Part shown: positions 1 through 7,392 of the stretch, piece after piece | How the letters are laid out: every line of letters begins with the position of its first letter | Numbering within the stretch: the stretch's first letter is position 1 | Origin: Streptomyces sp. SLBN-31 | GTDB lineage: Bacteria > Actinomycetota > Actinomycetes > Streptomycetales > Streptomycetaceae | DNA: 64,000 nucleotides | NCBI RefSeq assembly: GCF_006715395.1 | Contig: NZ_VFNC01000001.1 | Location: 62,001-126,000 of the forward strand | Direction of reading: 5' to 3' | Translations under genes and position numbers: made by a program | The notes under the pieces: generated by a model | Told to the model about the DNA's origin: nothing | The model's database searches: none | Seen by the model: the letters and a program-made list of their open reading frames with translations, nothing else

Positions 1-541
1 CCCCGATGTTCAAGCGCGCGGCCTCGGACGCCCCCGACCCCAGACACACGACCACGACGGAAGCGAGGACAGCCAGCACCACCGCGACGATCACCCGGGT
101 CAGCCAGGCGGACTTCTGAATGCCGCCGTAGTTCACCGCGGTCAGCGCCACCACCGCCGCGACCGCCACGGCATGGGCCTGCCCGGGCCAGACGTAGGCC
201 CCCACGGTGAGCGCCATCGCCGCACAGGAGGCCGTCTTCCCGACGACGAACGACCAGCCCGCGAGATACCCCCAGAACGCGCCGAGCCGCTCGCGCCCGT
301 ACACGTAGGTGCCGCCGGAGGCCGGGTACAGAGCGGCCAGCCGCGCCGACGACGTGGCGTTGCAGTAGGCGACCACGGCGGCGACCGCCAGGCCGAGCAG
401 CAGCCCGGAGCCGGCCGCACGGGCCGCGGGTCCCAGGGCGGCGAAGATCCCGGCGCCGATCATCGAGCCGAGCCCGATGACCACGGCGTCGCCGACGCCC
501 AGGGTGCGTCGCAGTTCGGAGGCGGAGCCGGACCGTGTCAT
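1..541 (-). CDS. APC-family amino acid permease, N-terminal part (cut by window edge)
   Basis: The frame stays open from an ATG at 541 to the window start, giving the first 180 residues. They begin with a short cytoplasmic segment followed by a glycine-rich first membrane helix (GLGSMIGAGIF), the signature of the amino acid-polyamine-organocation transporter superfamily. At least four further hydrophobic stretches follow, and a YPASGGTYVYGRERLG loop is typical of the family. It should act in the cytoplasmic membrane as a secondary transporter of amino acids or amines. Substrate cannot be inferred. The C-terminal half lies outside the window, so completeness is unknown. It is transcribed away from the GlsB-type gene. 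Confidence 0.85.
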   Translation of the reverse strand, partial: MTRSGSASELRRTLGVGDAVVIGLGSMIGAGIFAALGPAARAAGSGLLLGLAVAAVVAYCNATSSARLAALYPASGGTYVYGRERLGAFWGYLAGWSFVVGKTASCAAMALTVGAYVWPGQAHAVAVAAVVALTAVNYGGIQKSAWLTRVIVAVVLAVLASVVVVCLGSGASEAARLNIG

Positions 542-755
542 GGCTCGCACCCTACTGATCGCTGCAACCGGGGAGCACCGCGGAGGCGTCCTCCCCAGCA
601 ACGGAACACGAACAAGCGCGCCGAGAACGGATCGTGCGAGCCGGCCGACAGGCGGCCCGCGCGGTGGACGCGTGGCACACGGAGCACAGGCTGTCCGCAC
701 CGAAATCACACCGTTCGGACAGCGGATGCACAGAGCGGGAGGGCAGGTTCACGGC

Positions 756-1022
756 ATGACGATCATCAGCTGGATCATCCTGGGGTTGTTGGCCGGAGCC
801 ATCGCCAAGTTCCTGCTGCCGGGCCGCGACCCGGGCGGCTTCGTCGGCACGACGCTCATCGGCATCGCGGGCGCGTTCATCGGCGGCTGGATCTCGTCCC
901 GCTTCCTGGACCACCCGATCACCAAGCACTTCTACGACGGTGCGACCTGGGCGGCGGCGATCGGCGGCTCGCTGGTCCTCCTGATCGCTTACCGCATCCT
1001 GTTCGGCAACTCCCGCGACTGA
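756..1022 (+). CDS. GlsB/YeaQ/YmgE-type small membrane protein
   Basis: An 88-residue protein of three hydrophobic helices: residues about 2-20, 27-47 and 66-84. The first loop carries the LLPGRDPGGF motif, typical of transglycosylase-associated/GlsB stress-response membrane proteins. The family is widespread and induced by general stress in several bacteria. Its molecular role is unknown. I chose the ATG at 756 because homologues begin directly with the first helix; a longer frame upstream has no membrane or family character. A strong hairpin follows the gene and probably serves both it and the convergent yajQ. Confidence 0.8.
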   Translation: MTIISWIILGLLAGAIAKFLLPGRDPGGFVGTTLIGIAGAFIGGWISSRFLDHPITKHFYDGATWAAAIGGSLVLLIAYRILFGNSRD

Positions 1023-1078
1023 CCGGGAAGAACGGCCCGGTACGGCCGGGCACCCCTTGGACCGCAGCCAGCAGGCGA

Positions 1079-1112
1079 GAAAGGGTGGGCACCGACGGGT
1101 GCCCACCCTTTC
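1079..1112. terminator. Bidirectional hairpin terminator between GlsB-type gene and yajQ
   Basis: A perfect 15-bp inverted repeat (1079-1093 with 1098-1112) with a 4-base GACG loop lies between two convergent genes. The arm begins GAAAGGG, so each strand ends in a short pyrimidine run. It can stop transcription from both sides. Confidence 0.8.
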
Positions 1113-1161
1113 CCGTACGCCGTGAGTCAGCGGCTCGTCGCGCCCACCAGGTGCATCCGGC

Positions 1162-1650
1162 TCACCGGTAGTTCACGAACTGGACCGCGAAGTCGAAGTC
1201 CTTGCCCTTCAGCAGGGCGATCACGGCCTGCAGGTCGTCACGGCTCTTGGAGCTGACGCGCAGCTCGTCACCCTGCACCTGAGCCTTGACCCCCTTGGGA
1301 CCCTCGTCACGGATGATCTTCGCCACCTTCTTGGCGTTCTCCTGGGAGATGCCCTCCTCGATGGACGCGAAGATCTTGTACTCCTTGCCCGAGAGCTGGG
1401 GCTCGCCCGCGTCCAGGGCCTTCAGCGAGATGCCGCGCTTGATCAGCTTGGACTGGAAGACGTCGAGGACGGCCTTGACGCGGTCCTCGGAGTTCGCCTC
1501 CATCAGGATCTTTTCACCGGACCACGAGATCGAGGCTCCCACGCCCTTGAAGTCGTAGCGCTGCGAGATCTCCTTGGCGGCCTGGTTGAGGGCGTTGTCG
1601 ACCTCCTGCCGCTCGACCTTCGAGACGATGTCGAAACTGGAGTCGGCCAT
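1162..1650 (-). CDS. yajQ: YajQ family nucleotide-binding protein (UPF0234)
   Basis: The 162-residue product is full length for the YajQ family. It starts [19 protein letters not shown] and ends [13 protein letters not shown], both close to the family consensus. YajQ proteins have two RNA-recognition-like folds; in some proteobacteria a member binds cyclic di-GMP and works with a transcription factor. The role in Streptomyces is not established. In my recollection of S. coelicolor, yajQ also sits just upstream of tRNA-Tyr, so this is the conserved left flank of the AICE insertion site. Confidence 0.9.
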   Translation of the reverse strand: MADSSFDIVSKVERQEVDNALNQAAKEISQRYDFKGVGASISWSGEKILMEANSEDRVKAVLDVFQSKLIKRGISLKALDAGEPQLSGKEYKIFASIEEGISQENAKKVAKIIRDEGPKGVKAQVQGDELRVSSKSRDDLQAVIALLKGKDFDFAVQFVNYR

Positions 1651-1875
1651 GTCCTGTGGCTCCTTGTATCGGGGTGCTTGTGGGGTGCGGTTCGGCGGGC
1701 GTGGGGGTGGCCGCCGAGCCCGGCGTGGTGCGCGGGCCGCATCCGGACAAGCCTAGCCACCCGTGCTCGCTCGAGCGCAGATCAATCGGGTGGCGAAGCA
1801 CCCCTCCGCATCGGGTATTGTTTACGTCGTTGCCAGCGAGCACCGCCGAAAAGCGGTTCGAACGGCAGCAGCCCC

Positions 1876-1957
1876 GGCGGTGTGCCCGAGCGGCCAAAGG
1901 GAGCAGACTGTAAATCTGCCGGCTCAGCCTTCCCAGGTTCGAATCCTGGCGCCGCCA
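1876..1957 (+). tRNA. tRNA-Tyr (anticodon GTA), AICE attB/attL site
   Basis: An 82-nt class II tRNA: acceptor GGCGGTG pairs with CGCCGCC, and the anticodon stem GCAGA/TCTGC encloses loop CTGTAAA with GTA at 1910-1912. The long variable arm and TTCGAAT T-loop are present. No CCA is encoded. From position 1906 onward the sequence is duplicated exactly at 30324-30376, so the 3' part of the intact gene is supplied by the integrated element. Confidence 0.95.
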
Positions 1958-1958
1958 C
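1906..1958 (+). repeat. attL (53-bp direct repeat inside tRNA-Tyr)
   Basis: All 53 bases match 30324-30376 exactly; the flanking bases (A versus G on the left, A versus G on the right) differ. The repeat runs from the anticodon stem to one base past the discriminator, as expected when a tyrosine integrase recombines within a tRNA 3' end and restores the gene. Confidence 0.93.
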
Positions 1959-1966
1959 AGGGAAAA

Positions 1967-2011
1967 CAAGGGGCCCGTGACCAGCCATTTCGGCTGGTCA
2001 CGGGCCCCTTG
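1967..2011. terminator. Hairpin terminator brought in by the AICE
   Basis: A perfect 20-bp stem (1967-1986 with 1992-2011) with a 5-base loop lies just inside the left end of the element. It can end the tRNA-Tyr transcript from the left and the leftward integrase operon from the right. The host's own tRNA-Tyr terminator has been displaced to 30388-30423. Confidence 0.85.
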
Positions 2012-2035
2012 TCGTGTCTCCTGGCGATCGACACG

Positions 2036-2073
2036 CTGTCTCGCTCTGTCTCGCGTTCGAACGCCCTGTCTCG
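2036..2073 (+). repeat. Helically phased CTGTCTCG repeats, possible integrase arm sites
   Basis: CTGTCTCG occurs at 2036-2043, 2046-2053 and 2066-2073, so starts are 10 and 20 bp apart, one and two DNA turns. The position between attL and the integrase stop codon fits arm-type binding sites for Int or Xis. Binding is inferred, not shown. Confidence 0.45.
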
Positions 2074-2111
2074 AACCGCGTGGCCCAGACGTGGACGGGA
2101 TTTCTGCCCTG

Positions 2112-3479
2112 CTAGGAGCGCCCCTCCAGGCGAGCGGAGATCTTGGCGTTTGCCGCTTCGTCTCCGTCGCTGAGGAACTTCGCGTAGACGCGGAACAGGA
2201 CGGCCACACTGTGGCCGGCGCGCTTCGCTACGAGCTGAGGTTCGACGCCAGAACTGAGCCAGGTGGAGACAGCCGCGTGACGGAGATCATAGGGACGCTT
2301 GGCCAAGGCTGACCCCCGCTGAGCGGGGGTCAGGGCCCGCGTTCGAGCTTCAGCCCAGACTTCCCCGTATCCGGTGTCTTGGATCAGTCCGCCCCGTTGC
2401 GTCCGGAACAGCCGGCCGTCCGGTGCCGTGCCGTATGCCATCACGTGCCATCGGAGCAAGGCGACCAGCTCTGGCGGGATAGGTACCTCCCGAACGGCCT
2501 TCCGAGGGCGGTGCTTCAGGCCCCGTTTGTCGTGGGCCTCGCCACTGTCCGTCCACGCCGAACCGGACCGCGGTCGTGTCTCTCTGAGGCGCAACTTCCC
2601 CCATCCGCGCCGCGGAAGGTCGCAGTCCTGGAGACGCAGGCCGATGACTTCGGCTGGCCGGGCCGCGGCGTAGTACATGCAGCCGAAGAACGGCATCAGG
2701 CGGCGGCCGCGTGGGCTCTGGGCCCGCACAGCGGCCAAGAGCTTCGCGGCCTGAGCAGGGTCCGGCACGCACGCCGGGTCCACCTCCTCTTCAACCTGTT
2801 CGGGAGCCTTCCACTGGACGCGCGGCAGGGGGTTCTCCGTCAAGAGTTCGGCGTCCACGGCGTACCCGAGGGCGTTGTGGAAGATGGCTCGCTTCCTGCG
2901 GATCACGCTTGCCGCTGCCGTCTTGCCGTCGAGCTTCTTGGTCAGGGCTTCCAGCGCGGCACGTACTTGCATGCGGTCTGCCAGAGCGGATGTGGGCAGG
3001 GACTTCGCTTCGAACCAGGCGAGCACCTTGACGACCTCGTCCGGGGGATCCTCCTTCCAGCGGTTCTTGTTGAACGCCCAGCTGTAGAGGGCGGTGCGTA
3101 CGACTCGCGGTTCCGGCATGCCCTTGGTGTTCTTCACCAGAGCGGGCGTGACGGTTGCCATGGCTTCGGCGAGCGTGCGGCGTGTCGACGCAGGGGAGTG
3201 GTCCCACTTCATGGCGATGTAGTTGCGGGCATGCTCGTACCACGAAATGTCCCGCTCCTTGGTGAGCAAGGACTGGGGCAGTCCGCTCTCCACGTCGAAC
3301 GGCTCGCCCTTGCGAGCGGCCGTCATGAGCTGGGCCCGGCGGCTCTCCGCCAGGCCCGATGTCTTGAAGGACTCCGAGTGCGGGCGGGTGCCGGTACCCC
3401 AGCGAACTTGGTAGGGCTTCCGCGTCGAATCACGCTTGCGGATAGCCCAGATCTTGACGTCGTAGGTCCACTCAGTCAC
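2112..3479 (-). CDS. int: Tyrosine recombinase (AICE integrase)
   Basis: A 455-residue site-specific recombinase. The N-terminal half has the SAM-like, DNA-binding character of phage-type integrases. The catalytic half shows box I Arg near residue 274 (AAARPAEVIGL), box II PYDLRHAA near 400 with the usual first His replaced by Tyr, an RAGHS motif, and the nucleophile Tyr near 432 (RVYAKF). It should integrate and, with Xis, excise the element at tRNA-Tyr. The GTG start at 3479 overlaps the excisionase stop by four bases (GTGA), which decides the start and implies coupled translation. It is the last gene of the leftward operon and ends about 150 bp from attL. Confidence 0.93.
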   Translation of the reverse strand: MTEWTYDVKIWAIRKRDSTRKPYQVRWGTGTRPHSESFKTSGLAESRRAQLMTAARKGEPFDVESGLPQSLLTKERDISWYEHARNYIAMKWDHSPASTRRTLAEAMATVTPALVKNTKGMPEPRVVRTALYSWAFNKNRWKEDPPDEVVKVLAWFEAKSLPTSALADRMQVRAALEALTKKLDGKTAAASVIRRKRAIFHNALGYAVDAELLTENPLPRVQWKAPEQVEEEVDPACVPDPAQAAKLLAAVRAQSPRGRRLMPFFGCMYYAAARPAEVIGLRLQDCDLPRRGWGKLRLRETRPRSGSAWTDSGEAHDKRGLKHRPRKAVREVPIPPELVALLRWHVMAYGTAPDGRLFRTQRGGLIQDTGYGEVWAEARTRALTPAQRGSALAKRPYDLRHAAVSTWLSSGVEPQLVAKRAGHSVAVLFRVYAKFLSDGDEAANAKISARLEGRS

Positions 3480-3685
3480 GCGGCATCCAGTTCTTCTTTG
3501 AAGGCATCCAGGACACTTCGACGCACGCAGATGCGACCGGAAGGCGTGCGCCGCGCCTCCGGCGTGTAACCGCGGTCGCGCCACCGGTACCAGGTGGCGC
3601 GGGTGATGCCGATCTCGTCCAACACGTCGCTGAGCGGCACCAGTTCATCCTTCGGCTCGCGACGACGACGGGTAGGGGTGGCCAT
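3476..3685 (-). CDS. xis: Excisionase-like MerR/HTH_17 DNA-binding protein
   Basis: A 69-residue basic protein with a helix-turn-helix of the excisionase/MerR type: LSDVLDEIGITRATWYRWRDRG, then a wing containing RTPSGRICVRRS. Small proteins like this directly upstream of an AICE integrase act as recombination directionality factors that favour excision. The gene overlaps int by four bases. Upstream lies the iteron cluster, so its expression may respond to replication-protein binding. Assignment as Xis rests on size, fold and position. Confidence 0.85.
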   Translation of the reverse strand: MATPTRRRREPKDELVPLSDVLDEIGITRATWYRWRDRGYTPEARRTPSGRICVRRSVLDAFKEELDAA

Positions 3686-3764
3686 GTCGGAGTCTCCTTG
3701 AGACGGCAGGAGGGGAAGACGAACGAGAGGGGCCGTCGCAACCTTCGCGCGGCCCCTCTGGGAA

Positions 3765-3970
3765 TCCGCTACAGCCGCTACATCCGCTACAGCGCAGGTC
3801 AGGGGGCTGTTGCGTGTAGCGGATGGGCGGGATGTAGCGGATAGGTGGTGCTACGCGGGGCGGTCGCCGGTAGCGGCTTGCGGGGTGATGTAGCGGATGC
3901 CGGGAAGCTCTTCCGCTACAGATTCACCCCCGTTGACCTGCGGTGTAGCGGATGTAGCGGATGTAGCGGA
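3765..3970. repeat. Symmetric array of 9-bp iterons (TGTAGCGGA), probable replication origin
   Basis: TGTAGCGGA or its complement occurs at 3765, 3783, 3815, 3833, 3889, 3912, 3944, 3953 and 3962, with a one-mismatch copy at 3774. The outermost copies form two tandem triplets in opposite orientation (3765-3791 and 3944-3970), so the array is nearly mirror-symmetric. The part right of 3851 lies in the 3' end of the DUF3631 gene. Iterons beside rep genes usually bind the initiator and mark the origin. A role in autoregulating xis-int is also possible. Confidence 0.75.
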
Positions 3971-5092
3971 ATTCTCGGGGAGTGGGGGGCAGTAGCGCAG
4001 CCAGGCGTCCGCGAGATCTTCGGCGTAGTAGCCCTTGGGGACGCCCTGGGTGGTGCGGATGGATCGGGGCCCGATCGGCTCGTTCTTCGCCGTGACGTAC
4101 TCCCCGAGCATCTTGGACAGCGACCGGGCGTTGAGGGGCTTGCCGTTGCCATCCATGTCCGCCCACGGGGCGTCATCGATCCGGTGAAGGAGTTCGAGGA
4201 TCGCGGCCGTGGGCATGCGCTCGGCTCCGCAGAACACCTTGTCCCGCAGGTCGGTCAACAGCCGGATGCCGATGGAGGAACCGCTTCCCTCGCCCGCCGC
4301 GCGGACCAGTTCCAGGCAGGCCGCGCGGGCTCGCTCGGGCCAGTGCCCGCCCGCCGCGTCGGCGACCGCCAACAGCGGCTCCCACACGTCGGCGGGCCGG
4401 TCCGAGACTCCCTCGGGCATCTCCGGCCAGGCCGCGGCGATGTCGTCCCTGACGGTGTCGGCCCACTTGGCGAGGCGGTCACGCAGGGCGTGGCCCTGCT
4501 TCTCGTGGACGCGTCGGCGATAGGGTTCGGCCTTCTCGTTGGGGGCCTTCTTGCGCATGCGGATGATGACGGAGCGGGTCAGGATCGTGTCCGGTAGCGA
4601 GCCGAGTCCGGCCATGGCGACCGCGCAGAACGAGGAGAACCACTCGGTGCTCTGGTTGGAGCCGTCGCCGACGCAGCGCAGGGACTTGGCGCCGCGCCGA
4701 TAGCCGGAGTTGAGGAACCCGCGGACCTCTTCGTTGCCGCCGGCCTTGGGACCGAAAACGGTGTCGATCTCGTCGAAGAGCAGCGTCGGGGTTCCTCCGT
4801 CGGCCTCCACCAGCCGGAACAGGGCGTTGGCCGATGCGTTGACGGTGGTGGCCGCGCGTGGCGTGAGGGTTTCCACGATCTCCAGGGCGCGGGACTTGCC
4901 CGATCCGGGCTCGGGGGAGAGGAACGCGAGGCGGGCGGTGCCGTCGAACGCATCGATCAGGTGGGCGTGTGCGTCCCACAGGGTGACGGCGACGTAGGCG
5001 GCCTCGCGGGGGAAGACGTTGAAGCGGCGGTGGAACGCTTCGACCTCATCGAGCAGCGCGGCGCCGTCGATGGGGGCCTTGGGGCTGGTCAT
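3851..5092 (-). CDS. DUF3631 P-loop ATPase/helicase-like replication protein
   Basis: A 413-residue protein with Walker A PEPGSGKS at residues 60-67 and Walker B LLFDEID at 104-110, followed by a DUF3631-type C-terminal half. In AICEs and phages this family follows a prim-pol protein and is thought to supply the helicase or ATPase for initiation. The two activities are often fused in one RepSA-like protein; here they are separate. Residues near the C-terminus read Ser-Ala-Thr three times because the coding sequence contains three tandem iterons. Its start overlaps the stop of the 65-codon gene before it (ATGA). Confidence 0.85.
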   Translation of the reverse strand: MTSPKAPIDGAALLDEVEAFHRRFNVFPREAAYVAVTLWDAHAHLIDAFDGTARLAFLSPEPGSGKSRALEIVETLTPRAATTVNASANALFRLVEADGGTPTLLFDEIDTVFGPKAGGNEEVRGFLNSGYRRGAKSLRCVGDGSNQSTEWFSSFCAVAMAGLGSLPDTILTRSVIIRMRKKAPNEKAEPYRRRVHEKQGHALRDRLAKWADTVRDDIAAAWPEMPEGVSDRPADVWEPLLAVADAAGGHWPERARAACLELVRAAGEGSGSSIGIRLLTDLRDKVFCGAERMPTAAILELLHRIDDAPWADMDGNGKPLNARSLSKMLGEYVTAKNEPIGPRSIRTTQGVPKGYYAEDLADAWLRYCPPLPENSATSATSATPQVNGGESVAEELPGIRYITPQAATGDRPA

Positions 5093-5286
5093 GCGGCGTT
5101 TCCCCTTTCGGAGTTACGTGCCGGGCACGGGGTGCGGTGGATCGGGGGGAAAGGCTGAAAGGACGCCCTTCGGGCGGCCTTCCGTCGGCCGCCCCCGCCT
5201 GCTCCGGTAGGGGCGGGCGGGGCGTCTGGCGGCCCGTCGGGGGCGGGGATGAGGCAATCCAGGCGGGGGGAACGGTTGGTGGTCAC
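5089..5286 (-). CDS. Small hypothetical protein between prim-pol and DUF3631 genes
   Basis: A 65-codon frame that opens with GTG overlapping the prim-pol stop (GTGA, 5283-5286) and closes overlapping the next start (ATGA, 5089-5092). The double overlap is the main evidence that it is translated. The product is Pro/Gly/Arg-rich (residues 16-40), with no recognisable domain and little predicted structure. It may be a flexible linker-like replication accessory, or a coupling frame that carries ribosomes from one rep gene to the next. Confidence 0.55.
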   Translation of the reverse strand: MTTNRSPRLDCLIPAPDGPPDAPPAPTGAGGGGRRKAARRASFQPFPPIHRTPCPARNSERGNAA

Positions 5287-6209
5287 GCGACCTCCCGCGG
5301 TGTCGCGTGCGCCACGATCCACTCCATGGCGCTGTGGATGGTGGTGCGGCACTCGGCGGCCGGCAGTCCCGTCGACTCCCCCGCCGCCTGGATTGCCTCT
5401 TCGACCGTGCGCCGGTCGATGTGTCCCCAGGCGACGAACCGGGCCACCTTGCACGCACTGCGGTGCAGGGTGGCGTTGCGCCCGTTCGGCCCTCCCTCGC
5501 GGGCGGCCCGGATGACCGCACACTCCCGCTCGAGTGCCGTGCGCGCGGCCTTGCTGCCGTCCAACACCCGAGCGAGCGTCGGCGGTTCGGCCGGTTTCGC
5601 CGACTCAGTCAGCAGCTCTGCCAGCCACGCCGGCAGCGCGGCAACCGGGGCAGCCTCGGCTACCTCGTAGGCGCCCTGCGGGGTGGTACAGCCCGCGGCG
5701 ACGACGTAGCCGCCCCAGGCGCGGGTGTCGATGTTGGGGGCGATCCGCTTGACGCTGCACTTCAACCGCACCCCGCGTGGGGCCGTGAAGTACAGGTGGC
5801 GGCCCCCGCTGGGAGTCCGCACCTGGTAGGTGTCCGGAAAGGGCTGACCGTGGCGCTCGCAGAGCGCCTCGAAAGAAGTGGCGCCGTCAGGCGCTCCTTC
5901 CTGCTCTTCCTCTTTCGGCACGTCCAGATCGACGACCAGTAGGCCAGCCGGTCCGGTCGCGATCCCGACGTTGTAGGGGTGGTGGGCCCACGCGGTCTGG
6001 ATCAGGTCGGGCTCGGTGGTGGCGCGCTGTTCGGGGGTGCGGTGCCCGCCGGAGCAGCGTCCGGTGCGGGGGCAGGAGCGTTCGGGGTGTCCGGTAGGCC
6101 GCTTGGCCCCCGGAATCAGGGGAATGACAGGCCAGCCCCGCTCACCGCAGAGCAGGGCGGCGGCGAGCAGGTGCAGGGTGTCCAGGGACACGGTCCGGGG
6201 CTCGTTCAC
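5283..6209 (-). CDS. Bifunctional DNA primase/polymerase (prim-pol), AICE replication initiator
   Basis: A 308-residue archaeo-eukaryotic primase-polymerase domain protein. The metal-binding DLD is at residues 94-96 (LLVVDLDVP), TPSGGRHLYF at 132-141, and a further NIDTRAWGGYVVAAG motif matches the prim-pol core. An N-terminal Cys/His-containing stretch (about 45-56) could bind zinc. With the DUF3631 ATPase it should replicate the excised element. The start is GTG at 6209, overlapping the stop of a 17-codon leader. The separate helicase-like gene downstream makes this a split version of the usual AICE replicase. Confidence 0.88.
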   Translation of the reverse strand: MNEPRTVSLDTLHLLAAALLCGERGWPVIPLIPGAKRPTGHPERSCPRTGRCSGGHRTPEQRATTEPDLIQTAWAHHPYNVGIATGPAGLLVVDLDVPKEEEQEGAPDGATSFEALCERHGQPFPDTYQVRTPSGGRHLYFTAPRGVRLKCSVKRIAPNIDTRAWGGYVVAAGCTTPQGAYEVAEAAPVAALPAWLAELLTESAKPAEPPTLARVLDGSKAARTALERECAVIRAAREGGPNGRNATLHRSACKVARFVAWGHIDRRTVEEAIQAAGESTGLPAAECRTTIHSAMEWIVAHATPREVA

Positions 6210-6259
6210 GGCGCAGCTCCCTCACTGCGCACTCGCCGGATGTCCGTGGGGTGGGTCAT
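6206..6259 (-). CDS. 17-codon leader peptide coupled to prim-pol
   Basis: ATG at 6259 has a good GGAGG ribosome-binding site eight bases upstream. The frame encodes MTHPTDIRRVRSEGAAP and stops in a GTGA overlap with the prim-pol GTG start. The prim-pol gene has no strong ribosome-binding site of its own, so the leader probably delivers ribosomes to it and may control replication-protein level. It is inferred from signals only. Confidence 0.5.
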   Translation of the reverse strand: MTHPTDIRRVRSEGAAP

Positions 6260-6298
6260 GCTGGAGACCTCCACAGGTCTGGTGACTGGTGGGTGGAC

Positions 6299-6341
6299 AA
6301 GGGCGGCCCCGCGACTTTGCCGAGACGAGGGGGCCGCCCTT
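6299..6341. terminator. Hairpin after ssb
   Basis: A 12-bp perfect inverted repeat (AAGGGCGGCCCC, 6299-6310 with 6330-6341) with a 19-base loop sits just past the ssb stop on the leftward transcript. It may attenuate transcription into the replication genes. Confidence 0.6.
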
Positions 6342-6348
6342 GGCGTAG

Positions 6349-6804
6349 CTAGAACGGGGGTTCGGCGTCGGCCGCGCCTGCGGCAGAGTTGTTGCCGGTG
6401 GCCCACACGTCATCGCCCGCCGAGCCGTTCTGACCAGTGCGCTTGGCGTTGATGGTCACGGTGGTGAAGCGGACCGAGGCGCCGATGTCGTCGATCTCGA
6501 CGGCGAGCATGGAACGCTTCTCGCCCTGCTCGTTGGTCCAGTCGTGCTGCCGCATCCGCCCGTTGGCGACGACGCGCGAGCCCTTCTTGAGGCTGTCGGC
6601 GACATGTTCGGCGAGGGTGCGCCAGGCGGCGCAGCGGTAGAACGCGGTGGTGCCGTCCTTCCACGCGTTGGAGGTGCGGTCGAAGGTGCGCGGGGTGACA
6701 GCAATGGTGAACTTCGCCAGCGCGGCGCCGCCCTCGGTGAACTTCAGCTCCGGGTCGTCGGTCAGGTTGCCGACAAGGGTGATCGGGGTTTCTCCGAACG
6801 ACAT
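6349..6804 (-). CDS. ssb: Single-stranded DNA-binding protein
   Basis: A 151-residue SSB with an OB fold over residues 1-110 (ITLVGNLTDDPELKFTEGGAALAKF, YRCAAWRTLAEHVADSLKKGSRV, IDDIGASVRF). It has a short flexible tail ending AEPPF, a near-canonical SSB tip that recruits partner proteins. It should protect single strands formed during replication or transfer of the excised element. I chose the ATG at 6804 because the family starts there; a longer frame upstream is the tail of another reading frame. The preceding gene ends two bases upstream, so translation is probably coupled. Confidence 0.93.
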   Translation of the reverse strand: MSFGETPITLVGNLTDDPELKFTEGGAALAKFTIAVTPRTFDRTSNAWKDGTTAFYRCAAWRTLAEHVADSLKKGSRVVANGRMRQHDWTNEQGEKRSMLAVEIDDIGASVRFTTVTINAKRTGQNGSAGDDVWATGNNSAAGAADAEPPF

Positions 6805-6806
6805 GG

Positions 6807-6995
6807 TCACTCGCTCTCGAGGTCGGTGGGCTGGTGGTCGGCGGTGAAGTACAGGCGGACGCGCTTGCGGTCGCGGGTGGGGTACTGGCGGGCGGGTCCG
6901 GTGTCGAACGCGGCGGCCAGGACTCGGCTGACGCGGTCGGTGTCGGTGGGCTCGCAGATGACGCGGATCTCGAACACGGATGCCTTCGGGGTCAC
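6807..6995 (-). CDS. Small conserved AICE protein upstream of ssb
   Basis: A 62-residue protein starting at GTG 6995, overlapping the previous stop by four bases (GTGA), and ending two bases before ssb. It has a simple alternating pattern (VFEIRVICEPTDTDRVSRVLAAAF, then RKRVRLYFTADH) suggesting a small ferredoxin-like alpha-beta fold. I do not recognise a characterised family. Its tight place in the operon argues that it is a real gene, perhaps acting with SSB or Tra. Confidence 0.7.
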   Translation of the reverse strand: MTPKASVFEIRVICEPTDTDRVSRVLAAAFDTGPARQYPTRDRKRVRLYFTADHQPTDLESE

Positions 6996-7294
6996 TTGGA
7001 GCGGGCGAGTTTGAGGGTGATGCCGCCGACGCCGACGGGTCCGGCGGCGCCGGCGATGACGGTGGCGGTGTGGGCGGCGATGTCGAGCAGCCAGGCGAGC
7101 GCGGCGACCAGTCCCCAGCCGCCGATGACAACCGCGCCGGCAATGGCGAACGGGTACGCGAGGCGCCGCCAGGGGAAGGCAGCGGTGTTGTCCTGGACGA
7201 CGAACACGACGGGCTGGCCGGTGGCCTGGGCGCGGTGGTAGGCGTCGGCGGGGATGTGCGGGGCTAAGACGCCGGGCGGTTCACGGTGCTCCAT
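6992..7294 (-). CDS. Small membrane protein downstream of tra
   Basis: A 100-residue protein with about 45 soluble residues (MEHREPPGVLAPHIPADAYH), then two hydrophobic segments around 51-76 and 80-92. The ATG at 7294 is preferred; another in-frame start lies ten codons upstream. It overlaps the next gene by four bases. Small two-helix proteins next to tra in Streptomyces elements are often grouped as spread (Spd) proteins. Membership here is an inference from location and topology. Confidence 0.65.
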   Translation of the reverse strand: MEHREPPGVLAPHIPADAYHRAQATGQPVVFVVQDNTAAFPWRRLAYPFAIAGAVVIGGWGLVAALAWLLDIAAHTATVIAGAAGPVGVGGITLKLARSK

Positions 7295-7326
7295 CAGGTG
7301 TGTCCTTCCGGTGTGCCGGGACACGC

Positions 7327-7359
7327 GGGCGCCCGCCGGAGGTGTTCCGGCGGGCGCCC
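7327..7359. terminator. Strong hairpin between tra and the downstream operon
   Basis: A perfect 14-bp stem (7327-7340 with 7346-7359) with a 5-base loop lies about 155 bp past the tra stop on the leftward strand. It may partly terminate tra transcription. There is no T-tract. Confidence 0.5.
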
Positions 7360-7392
7360 ACGTGATGACGGTGTGTGGTTGTAGTGGTCACT

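Noticed and set aside
173..1171. 332-codon plus-strand frame at the left edge
   Set aside because: Overlaps the real permease on the other strand and the GlsB-type gene; composition is Arg/Gly/Pro-rich without a domain.
3765..3970. CRISPR array
   Set aside because: Units are only 9 bp, occur in both orientations and lack 30-bp spacers; they behave as iterons.
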